NCBI RefSeq assembly: GCF_039533685.1
Contig: NZ_BAAATZ010000032.1
Coordinates: forward strand, 62,001 to 126,000
DNA: 64,000 nt
Direction: 5' to 3'
DNA from: Actinocorallia aurantiaca
GTDB taxonomy: Bacteria > Actinomycetota > Actinomycetes > Streptosporangiales > Streptosporangiaceae
Both the position numbers and the translations under genes were made by a program. Under the pieces are notes generated by a model, which was not told where the DNA came from, did no database searches, and was given only the letters and a program-made list of their open reading frames with translations. Shown in pieces: positions 9,611 through 18,170 of this stretch; the first letter of the stretch is position 1, and each line of letters begins with the position of its first letter.

Positions 9611-12600
9611 CCGGAACCTTTTCGTCGCGAAGGCGTGCGCCGCCTCGGGTGCGGCGGCGCAGCGCTGGACGCGCCTCGGCGGCCGGGGCGGGAGAGGCGG
9701 ACGGCTCCGGAGGAACGGAGGTCTGGAGGCGGGCGGCGAGAGCCGCGACGGTCGGCGCCTGGAAGACGTCCCGCAGCGTGATCTCGCAGGGGAAGGTCGC
9801 CCGGATCCGGTTGAGGAGGCGTATGGCCAGGAGCGAGTAACCGCCCGACTTGAAGAAGTTGTCGTCGACGCCGACGGGACGGCCGTCGAGCAGCTCGGTG
9901 AACAGGGCCGCCAGGAACTCCTCGACGGGGCCGCTCGGCGCGCGGCCCCGTGACGCGGCCTCCTCCGGCGCCGGCAGCGCCGCGTCGTCGAGCTCGCCGT
10001 GGGCGTCGAGCGGCAGGGCGGGCACCACGACGACCGCCGACGGCACCAGTGGCCCGGCCAGCGTCCCGGCCACATGGTCCCGCAGCCCGGCGAGGTCGGC
10101 GTTCGGAGCGGGGACGGCGTAGGCGACGAGGCGTCCGTCGCGGAGGACCACGGCGGCGTCCCGGACGCCCGGGCTCCGCAGCAGCACCGCCTCGACGGCC
10201 CCGGTGTCGGGGCGCGGCGTCAGCGGATCGGCCACCGGTCCCAGATGCCGGAGCGTGCCGTCCTCGACCCGGCGCACCAGGGCCCCGGTCCGCAGCATGC
10301 GTCCTCCGCCGGGACGGAACGGATCGGCGACGAACCTCTCGGCCGACCTCCCCGGAGCCGCCGGGAAGCCTTCGGCGAGGCCGTCGCCCGCGAGGTACAG
10401 CTCACCGGGAGCCCCGGCGGGCACCGGCCGGAGCCGGGCGTCCAGGACGTACCGGCGCGCGCTCTCCAGGGGGTGGCCGGAGAGGTCGGGCGCGGGCACG
10501 ACCCGTGCGCCGTCGAGCAGCCGGCAGATCCGGGCCCGCTGCCCCTCGTGCTCCGGCGTCCCGGTGACGACGACCTCCCGCAGTCCGGAGAGCGCCTCCG
10601 GACGGGTGTCCGCCAGGTGCCCGAGGACTCTGGCGGGCAGTGCCAGCGCCGTCACCCCGTGCGCGACGACCAGGTCGGCGATCCGCGCGGCGGACGGCCG
10701 CGCCTCGGGGGCCAGCACGCACGTCCCCCCGGAGGCCAGGGCTCCCCAGAACTCGGCGGCGAACGACCCCCACGACACCGGCCCCCACTGCAGCCGGACG
10801 TGTTCTCCCGCGTCCGCGGTCGCCGCGGCCACCGCCCGGTGCGAGGCGAGCACCGCGCGCACCTCTCCGGGCCCGGCCTCGGCGAGCATCACGCACACCG
10901 CGTCGCCGGGATCACCGGGCTCGCCAGGATCACCGCACGGAGCAACTGGCTTCCCGGCGTGATCGACGTGTTCGGCGTCCATCAGGAGCACGGGCGGTCC
11001 GCCGGCCGGGCGGTGGCCCGGCGCACAGACCAGCAGGTCCGCGCGGCTCTCCGCGAGCAGCGGCGCCGGGTCGGCGTCCGGGTCGAGCAGGACGTGAGCC
11101 GCCCCGCTGCGGGCGATCGCCAGGACGGCGACCGCCAGCGGCAGGCCGCGCGTCAGCAGGACGGCGACGACGGAGCCCCTGCCGACGTTCCGGTCGGTCA
11201 GCCTGGAGGCCACGGCGGCGGACGCCGCGTCCAGTTCGGCGTAGGTGAGGCTGAGGTCTTCCGCGACCACGGCGACCGCGTCCGGCCGCTCGGCCGCGCG
11301 GGTGGCGAACAGCGCGGGCAGCGTCGCGTCGGGACGTGCCGGGAGCGCGGGAGCGGCGGCGGGTTCCCCGGGATCGGCGAGTTCGAGGTCGGCGATCCGG
11401 CTGCCGGGCGCCTCGGCGGCCGCGGTCAGGACCCGGTTGAGCAGACGGGCCACCAGGTCGGCGGTGCCCGGATCGAAGAGGTCGGCGGCGCATTCGACGA
11501 CTCCGAGCAGCCCGTCCGGAGCGCCGAGCGGATCCCTGCGTTCGCGGATCGCGACGGTGAGGTCGAGCTTCGCCGCACCGCTGTCGATGGAGACCTCCGA
11601 GCCGGCCAGCGGAGAGTCCCCCATCTCCTGCCGGAAGTCGGTCTGGACGCTGAGCATGACCTGCACGAGCGGGTGGTGCGCGGCGGAGCGGACCGGGTTC
11701 AGCCGTTCCACCAGCAGGTCGAACGGCACCTCCTGGTGCGCGTAGGCGGCCAGGTCGGTCGAGCGGACCCGCTCCACCAGCTCCGTGAACGTCGGGTCGC
11801 CCGACACGTCCGTCCGCAGCACCAGCGTGTTGACGAAGAACCCCACCAGATCGTGCAGCGCCTCGTCGTCGCGTCCAGCGACGACGGTGCCGATCGGCAG
11901 GTCCTCACCCGCGCCGAGCCGGTTCAGCACCACCGCGAACGCCGCCTGCACCACCATGAACAGGGTCGCGCCCGACGCGGCGGCGAGCCGGGCGAGCGTC
12001 CGGTGCGCGGCGGCGTCGAGCTCGAAGACCGTGAGGTCGCCGCGGTGGCCGGCCACGGCGGGCCGGGCCCGGTGCCCCGGGAGTTCCAGTACCGGTGGCG
12101 CCCCGTCCAGCGTCTCCCTCCAGTAGGCGAGCCGGCGTGAGAGCGGGCTCTCGGGATCCGACGCCTTCCCCAGCAGCTCCCGCTGCCAGACCGCGTAGTC
12201 GCCGTACTGCACCGGCAGCGGCCCCCACCCCGGAGCCTCACCCGCCGCCCGCGCGCCGTAGGCCTCACCCAGATCGGCCAGCAGCCGGCCCAGCGACCAG
12301 CCGTCACCCGCGATGTGGTGCAGCACCACCACCAGAATCCGGCCGCCCTCGACGGTCTCGACGAGCGCGGCCCGGATGGGCTGCTCGGCCCCGACGTCGA
12401 ATGTGTATCCGGCGAGGCCGTCCACCACCGCCTCGGCCTCCGCCTCAGTGGTCCGGACGAGCTCCAGCCGGGGCCGGACCCCGTTCCGGACATCCTGGTA
12501 CGGCTCGCCGTCCACCAGGGTGAACACCGACCGCAGCACCTCGTGCCGCTCCACCACATCGCCCAGCGCCCGCTCCAGCACCACCGGGTCGACCGGCCGG

Positions 12601-14372
12601 TCCAGCCGCAGGACCACCGGAATGTTGTACGACCGTCCCGGGCCCTCCAGCTGGTGCGCGAACCACAACCGCCGCTGCGCGAACGACAGCGGCAGAGGAC
12701 CCGAACGGTCCACCCGCGTCAGGGCGGGGCGGCCCGCCCCCGCCGCCTCCCCGATCCGCGCGTCCAGACCCACCACCGTCGGCGTCAGGAACAGGTCGCG
12801 GATCCCCACCTCGACCCCGAGCACCGCCCGAACCCGGTTCACCAGCCGCACCCCCAGCAGCGAATGCCCGCCGCTGCGGAAGAAATTGTCGTGCCCGCCG
12901 ACGAACGGCAGGCCGAGCGCCTCGGCGAACAGCCCGGCGAGGATCTCCTGCCGCGGGGTGAGCGTCACGGCGGAGGCGGGCGCGGCGGACGGCTCGGCAT
13001 CGGCGGCCGGGACCTGCTCGCGCCGCCGCTCTTCCAGGCCGGCCCGCTCCTCGGCCGACAGCACGTCCAAGGCGTCGACCCGGACGGCGGGGTCCGCCGC
13101 GACGGCCTCCAGCACCCGGGTGAACAGGTCGAGCAGCAGCCGGGCGGTGCCGGAGTCGAACAGGTCCTCCGCGTACTGCCACCAGATCTCCAGCCCGCCC
13201 GCGTCCGGTATCTCGGCGCAGAAGACGGTGAGGTCGAACTTGGCGGCCCGCAGGTCGACCGGTTCGATCCGGCCGGGGACGCCGCCCAGGTCGAAGCCGG
13301 TCGCCGGGGCGCCGTCGAGGGTGAGCATCACCTGGAAGAACGGGTGCCGTCCCGGGGAGCGCTCGGGGTTGAGGTGCTCGACGAGCAGGTCGAACGGCAG
13401 GTCCTGGTGTGCGAACGCGCCGAGGTCGCTCTCCCGCACCCGGCCGACGAGCTCTCCGAAGGCCAGGCCGCCGGGCACTTCGGTGCGCAGCACGAGCGTG
13501 TTGACGAAGAAGCCCACGACGTCCTCGAGCGCCTCCTCGGTGGACCGGCCCGCCACGGCGGTGCCGATCGACACGTCCCGCTGCCCGGTGGCGGTGGCGA
13601 GCGCCGCGGCCAGCGCCGCGTGGAGCACCATGAACAGGCTGGCCCGCCGTTCGCGGGCGAGCGCGCGGAGCCGGGCGTGCGTGCCGGGGCCGATCCGGCC
13701 GACGGCCAGGCCGCCGCGTCCCGACGGCTCGGCGGGGTGCGGCCGGTCGGCGGGCAGCGCCAGCCGTTCGGGAGCGCCGTCCAGCGCCGCCCTCCAGTAC
13801 TCGAGCTGCTCGGCGGCCTCGCTGTCGGGGTCGGACGCCTCGCCGAGCAGGTCCCGCTGCCACAGCGCGTAGTCGGCGTACTGGACCTCCAGCGGCTCGC
13901 GGCCCGTGGCCTCTCCCGCGAGGCGCGCCGTGTACGCCTCGGCGAGGTCGCGCAGCAGCGGGCCGAGCGACCAGCCGTCGGTCGCCGCGTGGTGCAGCAG
14001 GAGCACCAGCACGGACGTTCCCGCGTCCGTCACGAACAGCTTCACCCGCAGCGGGAGGTCCACGAGCAGGTCGAACGTCTCCCCGCAGAACTCCGGCACC
14101 AGGGTGTCGGCCTCAGCGGCGGCGCACGGCACGACGGTCAGCAGACCGCCGGGGACGTCCAGGACCTTCTGGTACGGTTCGCCGTCCGCCACCGGGAGCA
14201 CGGTGCGCAGCACCTCATGCCGTGCCACCAGGTCGCCGAGCGCGGCGGCGAGGGCGGCCGCGTCCGGCACGCCGTCCAGCCGCACCACGACGGGCGCGTT
14301 GTACGTGGAGGACGCGCCCTCCAGCCGGTTAAGGAACCACAGCCGGCGCTGTGCGTACGACAACGGGATCAA
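9606..14372 (-). CDS. NRPS-B, C-T-C-A(degenerate)-T
   Basis: NRPS of 1588 residues. The TTG start at 14372 is chosen because AGGAGG sits 5 nt upstream and the first C domain begins at once (LIPLSYAQRRLWF). Domains: C1 (HHAATDG near 126), T1 (GGHSLL near 500) with no A domain before it, C2 (HHIAGDG near 684), an A-like region at about 1010-1480, and T2 (GGYSLL near 1508, serine kept). The A-like region has lost the TSGST P-loop, the YGPTE motif, the Asp of YRTGD and the lysine of NGKID (HGELD here). It therefore probably cannot adenylate, and both carriers would need loading in trans. It lies 68 nt after NRPS-C and 135 nt before NRPS-A. Confidence 0.9.
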   Translation of the reverse strand: MIPLSYAQRRLWFLNRLEGASSTYNAPVVVRLDGVPDAAALAAALGDLVARHEVLRTVLPVADGEPYQKVLDVPGGLLTVVPCAAAEADTLVPEFCGETFDLLVDLPLRVKLFVTDAGTSVLVLLLHHAATDGWSLGPLLRDLAEAYTARLAGEATGREPLEVQYADYALWQRDLLGEASDPDSEAAEQLEYWRAALDGAPERLALPADRPHPAEPSGRGGLAVGRIGPGTHARLRALARERRASLFMVLHAALAAALATATGQRDVSIGTAVAGRSTEEALEDVVGFFVNTLVLRTEVPGGLAFGELVGRVRESDLGAFAHQDLPFDLLVEHLNPERSPGRHPFFQVMLTLDGAPATGFDLGGVPGRIEPVDLRAAKFDLTVFCAEIPDAGGLEIWWQYAEDLFDSGTARLLLDLFTRVLEAVAADPAVRVDALDVLSAEERAGLEERRREQVPAADAEPSAAPASAVTLTPRQEILAGLFAEALGLPFVGGHDNFFRSGGHSLLGVRLVNRVRAVLGVEVGIRDLFLTPTVVGLDARIGEAAGAGRPALTRVDRSGPLPLSFAQRRLWFAHQLEGPGRSYNIPVVLRLDRPVDPVVLERALGDVVERHEVLRSVFTLVDGEPYQDVRNGVRPRLELVRTTEAEAEAVVDGLAGYTFDVGAEQPIRAALVETVEGGRILVVVLHHIAGDGWSLGRLLADLGEAYGARAAGEAPGWGPLPVQYGDYAVWQRELLGKASDPESPLSRRLAYWRETLDGAPPVLELPGHRARPAVAGHRGDLTVFELDAAAHRTLARLAAASGATLFMVVQAAFAVVLNRLGAGEDLPIGTVVAGRDDEALHDLVGFFVNTLVLRTDVSGDPTFTELVERVRSTDLAAYAHQEVPFDLLVERLNPVRSAAHHPLVQVMLSVQTDFRQEMGDSPLAGSEVSIDSGAAKLDLTVAIRERRDPLGAPDGLLGVVECAADLFDPGTADLVARLLNRVLTAAAEAPGSRIADLELADPGEPAAAPALPARPDATLPALFATRAAERPDAVAVVAEDLSLTYAELDAASAAVASRLTDRNVGRGSVVAVLLTRGLPLAVAVLAIARSGAAHVLLDPDADPAPLLAESRADLLVCAPGHRPAGGPPVLLMDAEHVDHAGKPVAPCGDPGEPGDPGDAVCVMLAEAGPGEVRAVLASHRAVAAATADAGEHVRLQWGPVSWGSFAAEFWGALASGGTCVLAPEARPSAARIADLVVAHGVTALALPARVLGHLADTRPEALSGLREVVVTGTPEHEGQRARICRLLDGARVVPAPDLSGHPLESARRYVLDARLRPVPAGAPGELYLAGDGLAEGFPAAPGRSAERFVADPFRPGGGRMLRTGALVRRVEDGTLRHLGPVADPLTPRPDTGAVEAVLLRSPGVRDAAVVLRDGRLVAYAVPAPNADLAGLRDHVAGTLAGPLVPSAVVVVPALPLDAHGELDDAALPAPEEAASRGRAPSGPVEEFLAALFTELLDGRPVGVDDNFFKSGGYSLLAIRLLNRIRATFPCEITLRDVFQAPTVAALAARLQTSVPPEPSASPAPAAEARPALRRRTRGGARLRDEKVPG

Positions 14373-14440
14373 GGGGTCCTCCTGAACGGTTCCCGGAATG
14401 GCTCGCCCGGCGGGGACGGCGGGGCCTCCCCCGCCGGGCG

Positions 14441-16253
14441 TCAGACGGCGGCGGGTCGCTGGTCGGCCACCGCTTCGGCGAGCAGGGCCTCGATCCGTGC
14501 GGCGAGGTCCCGCAGCAGCGGGTTCTGGTAGACCTCCCGCACGGGCAGCCGCAGCCCGAGTTCGGCGCGGACCCGGGCGGCCAGCTTGATGGCGAGCAGC
14601 GAGTGGCCGCCCAGCTTGAAGAAGTTGGCGTCGGCCGTGATGCCCGGCCGTTCCAGCACCTCCGACCAGACCCCGGCGATGAGGCCCTCGATCCGGCCGA
14701 GCGGCGCGTCCTCGGCCGGGCCGGCCTCCGGCTCCGCCGGCTCGAGCACGGGCAGCGGCAGCGCCGCCCGGTCGAGCTTGCCGTTGGGGGTGGTGGGGAA
14801 GCGGTCGACCGCGACGAACGCGGTCGGCACCATGTAGGACGCGAGCCGCCCGGCCGCGTGGTCCCGCAGCTCGTCCGCGGTGATCAGGCCGGACGACCGG
14901 TAGTAGCCGACGAGGCCGGGCGCGCCGCCGAGGTCCTCCCGGAGCGCGACGGCCGCCTCGGCGACCGCCGGGTGGGCGGNNNNNNACCGCCTCGAACTCG
15001 CCGGTCTCGACGCGGTGCCCGCGCAGCTTGATCTGCCCGTCGGCGCGGCCGAGGTACTCCAGCCGCCCGCCGGGCAGCAGCCGGCACCGGTCGCCGGTGC
15101 GGTACATGCGGGAGCCGTCGGCGGCGGAGACGTCGGCCACGAACCGTTCGGCGGTCAGGGCGGGGCGGCGGCGGTACCCGCGGCCCACCCGGACCCCGGC
15201 CAGGTACAGTTCGCCGGTCCCGCCCTCGGCCACCGGCCGGAGCCCGGCGTCGAGCAGCCGGGCCGAGAGGCCCGGCAGCACGGTTCCCAACTGCGGCCGT
15301 TCGGCGGCGGCGATCCACGCCGCGGTGGCGTCCACCGTGCACTCGGTCGGCCCGTAGAGGTTCACGGCCCGCAGGACGCCCGCCTCGGCCAGGGCCGCGA
15401 GCCTCCCCCACAGCGCGGGGCCGATCGCCTCGCCGCCGACGAGCAGGGTGAGCGGCGGGGCGCCGGGGCGGTGCCGCGCGGCCAGCGGCTCCAGCAGGTG
15501 CTCTGCGTGGGAGGGCGTGATGTCGAGGTCGGTGAGGCCGGTCTCGGCGACCAGGGCGGCGAGCAGCTCGGGATCCGTCCGGGTCTCCTCGTCGATCATG
15601 ACGATGGTGTCGCCGCGGCACAGCCGCACCCACTGCTGGACGGAGGCGTCGAAGGACGGCGAGGCGTTCCACCCGACCCGCCCGCCGTCGGTGGCCGCGA
15701 TCCCGGCGGACTCCAGCTCGGCCAGGAGCACGGACGCCGCCCGCCGGGTGATCTCCACGCCCTTCGGCCGCCCGGTCGAGCCGGACGTGTAGATGACGTA
15801 GGCGAGGTCGTCCGGCCGAACCTCCTCTGGCCGGAAGGCGAGACCGCACGGCCCGGCGGTGCCGATGAGCTCGGCGGCGGACAGGCACGGCAGGTCCGTG
15901 CCGGGGACCGGTTCGCCGATCACCAGGTCGGCTCCGGCGTCCGTGACGAGGTGGCGCTTGCGGTCGTCGGGGAGTCGCGGGTCGACCGGCAGGTAGGCGG
16001 CCCCCGCCGTGAGCGTCGCGACCAGGCACAGCAGCAGGTCGGCGCCGCGCGGCAGGTGCAGCGCGACGACCCGCTCCGGCCCGGCGCCGTGCTCGGCGAG
16101 CAGCCGCGCCGTCCGGGCGGCCTGGCCGCGCAGCGCGCCGAACGTCAGGGAACGGTCGCCGTCGAGCACGGCGACGCGGCCGGCGGGGACGTCGCCCAGG
16201 CGGTCCAGCAGGTCCCGGGAGGACTTCTGATCATCGATGGCTGTCGTTTCCAT
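14441..16253 (-). CDS. NRPS-C, adenylation-carrier (A-T) didomain, broken by an assembly gap
   Basis: Encodes an A domain (TSGST, YGPTE, YRTGD motifs) and a T domain (GGHSLLAIKL), about 600 residues in all. Six N at 14980-14985 split it, and the two halves are in different frames, so the gap length is nominal and this is probably not a true frameshift. ATG 16253 follows GAGGAG overlapping the end of the hydroxylase gene, which implies translational coupling. The manual pocket code DAQDLGLVD is one position from the glutamine code DAQDLGVVD, so Gln or a close analogue is predicted. Free A-T proteins often present an amino acid for modification, here perhaps by the adjacent hydroxylase, or load a carrier in trans. 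NRPS-B and NRPS-A both contain C-T units without A domains. Confidence 0.88.
14980..14985. other. Assembly gap (6 N) inside NRPS-C
   Basis: Run of six N. The coding frames on either side do not match across six bases, so the true missing length is not six and is unknown. Confidence 0.97.
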
Positions 16254-16262
16254 GGTCGCGGG

Positions 16263-17312
16263 TCACTCCTCGTGGGCTGTGGGGGACGGCGGGGTCAGCG
16301 GCCGGCAGTCGGCGAGCGGCGTGGGGTCGCCCATGGCGACGAGGATCTTCCGGTCGCCGCGGTAGGCGTCGCGGCCGTGGGCGCACAGGACGTTGTCGAC
16401 GAGCAGCAGGTCGCCGCACCGCCACCGCTCCCGGACGGTGACCTCCTCGTAGATCCGGTCGAGTGTCGCGACCTCCTCCGCGGTGAGGGGCGAGCCGTCG
16501 CCGACGAAGGTGTCGAACGGCAGCCCGTCCTCTCCGTAGGTGTCGAGCAGCACGTCGCGGACGTCCGGGTCGAGGGTCCAGCGGTTCCAGAACGTGAAGT
16601 GGTTGAACCAGGCACGCTCCCCGGTGACCGGGTGGGTCACGACGGCGGAGCGGCGCTGGCGGGTCCGCAGCTCGCCGGACGCGGGCCACTCGTGGCCGAT
16701 GACGTTCTCGCGGCAGTACGCCTCGACGGCGCCGGGGTCGTCGGTGGAGAAGCTGGTCCGCCACGGCAGCCCGGCGAGGTCGGAGTAGTTGCGGACGAGC
16801 AGCCAGCCGTGCGCGGCGAACCGGTCGAGCAGCGCGGGCGGGACGCGGCGCAGCGCCTCCCGCATGTCGCCGACGGTGGTCGCGCCGCCCTCCTCCGGGG
16901 CGACGACGCAGCCGAACAGCAGCGTGCCGGGGAACTCCAGGGTGTAGCTGTTCTCGTTGTGCAGCCGGATCCGCTGGGCGGCGGGCAGGTCGGTGGAGGA
17001 GAAGACCCCGGAGCCGTAGTCGGTGCGCGGGGTGGCCTTCTCCTTGTATCCGGCGGGCTGCTCGATCAGTGCGTCGCGGGCCCTGGCGAAGCCTTCGGCG
17101 TCGGCGACGGGCAGGCCGCGCACCAGCACCGAGCCGGAGCGCAGCAGTTCGGCGCGGAGCGCGGCGCGGTGGTCGTCCAGCCATGCGACGGCCGGGTCGA
17201 GCGCGGGGAAGTAAGGGGCGTGGACGATCGGGGGGCTGCCCGCGCGGCGGTGGACCGCCAGGTCCGGGACGAGCGGGGTGAACGGGTCGAGCGGGGCGAC
17301 TGCGGGGGGCAT
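16263..17312 (-). CDS. SyrP/TauD-like Fe(II)/2-oxoglutarate oxygenase
   Basis: 349 residues. Non-haem iron oxygenase of the TauD/TfdA superfamily, closest by eye to SyrP-type enzymes that beta-hydroxylate carrier-bound amino acids. The facial triad is visible as H-N-E in the segment RLHNENSYTLEFPG (about residues 116-130) and the distal His in VDNVLCAHGRDAY. The Arg of the following RGDRKI is the likely 2-oxoglutarate ligand. ATG 17312 has GGAGG upstream. It sits 39 nt after the thioesterase gene and 9 nt before NRPS-C, so it is in the operon. A tailoring step on an amino acid bound to NRPS-C or another T domain is the inferred role. The substrate is not deducible. Confidence 0.88.
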   Translation of the reverse strand: MPPAVAPLDPFTPLVPDLAVHRRAGSPPIVHAPYFPALDPAVAWLDDHRAALRAELLRSGSVLVRGLPVADAEGFARARDALIEQPAGYKEKATPRTDYGSGVFSSTDLPAAQRIRLHNENSYTLEFPGTLLFGCVVAPEEGGATTVGDMREALRRVPPALLDRFAAHGWLLVRNYSDLAGLPWRTSFSTDDPGAVEAYCRENVIGHEWPASGELRTRQRRSAVVTHPVTGERAWFNHFTFWNRWTLDPDVRDVLLDTYGEDGLPFDTFVGDGSPLTAEEVATLDRIYEEVTVRERWRCGDLLLVDNVLCAHGRDAYRGDRKILVAMGDPTPLADCRPLTPPSPTAHEE

Positions 17313-17351
17313 GCGGGGCCTCCGGGTTCGGTGCGGATGCGGGCGGGGCGG

Positions 17352-18149
17352 TCAGGCGGACCGGGCGTCGACGACCCCGGTGACCACCGACAGGAACTCC
17401 TCGAGCCGGCTCTGGAAGTAGAAGTGGCCGCCGGGCAGCACGGTCATCGCGGCGTCCCGGTCCGTCAGGTCGGACCAGGCGGCGAGGGCCTCGACCGGCA
17501 CGATCGGGTCCTCCGCCCCGCCGACGACGGTGACCGGGCAGCCGAGCGCGGGCAGCGGTCCGGTGAACCGGTAGGCGTCGTCGATCGCGAAGTCCGCGCG
17601 GATCGACGGCAGCACGATCTCCCGCAGTTCGGGTTCTTCGAGGACGGCGTCGTCGGTGCCGCCGCGGGACTTGATCGCCGCCACCAGCGCGTCGTCGGTG
17701 AGCCGCTCGGGCTCGACCCTGCTGGGGTTGGCCAAGAACGGGGCGCGGCAGGCCGAGGCGATGAGGGCGCGCGGCGGCCGGCCCCGCGCGGTGAGCGCCC
17801 GCGCCACCTCGAACGCCACCAGGGAGCCCATGCTGTGGCCGAGGACGACGAGGTCGCCTGTGTCCTCGGGCAGGCACTCGGCGATCGGGGCGGCCAGGTC
17901 GTCGATGCCGAGCGGCAGCGGCTCGCTGAACCGCGCGCCGCGGCCCGGGTACTGGCCGACGAGCAGCCGGACGTCGGCGGGGAGCAGGCCGCGCCATCCG
18001 GCGTAGCCGTGCGCGTTGCCGCCCGCGTGCGGGAGCACGAGCAGGGACGTGCGGGTCCGGGCCTCGCCGGGCAGCCGCCACACGACGTCGTCGGCGGCAG
18101 CGGCGGCGGCGAGCGGGGCCGGGCCTGGGAGATGCTGGACGGAACTCAT
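17352..18149 (-). CDS. Type II thioesterase of the NRPS cluster
   Basis: 265-residue alpha/beta hydrolase of the GrsT/TEII family, which clears misprimed or stalled phosphopantetheine arms. The nucleophile elbow is GHSMG near residue 100, the acid is in GGAEDPIV and the histidine in GGHFYF near 246. The early LLVLPHAGGNA motif is typical. ATG 18149 has GGAG upstream and lies 21 nt after NRPS-D, so it is co-transcribed. It is not a product-release domain. A terminal TE, if present, must lie beyond the left edge. Confidence 0.93.
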   Translation of the reverse strand: MSSVQHLPGPAPLAAAAAADDVVWRLPGEARTRTSLLVLPHAGGNAHGYAGWRGLLPADVRLLVGQYPGRGARFSEPLPLGIDDLAAPIAECLPEDTGDLVVLGHSMGSLVAFEVARALTARGRPPRALIASACRAPFLANPSRVEPERLTDDALVAAIKSRGGTDDAVLEEPELREIVLPSIRADFAIDDAYRFTGPLPALGCPVTVVGGAEDPIVPVEALAAWSDLTDRDAAMTVLPGGHFYFQSRLEEFLSVVTGVVDARSA

Positions 18150-18170
18150 GGGAGTCGCTCCATTCGTGAT

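Noticed and set aside
12313..14531. Overlapping long plus-strand frames opposite NRPS-B
   Set aside because: Low-complexity translation with no ribosome site or motif; the minus strand has full NRPS motifs there.
14980..14985. Apparent frameshift in NRPS-C
   Set aside because: The frame break coincides with N bases, so it is an assembly gap and not evidence for a pseudogene.
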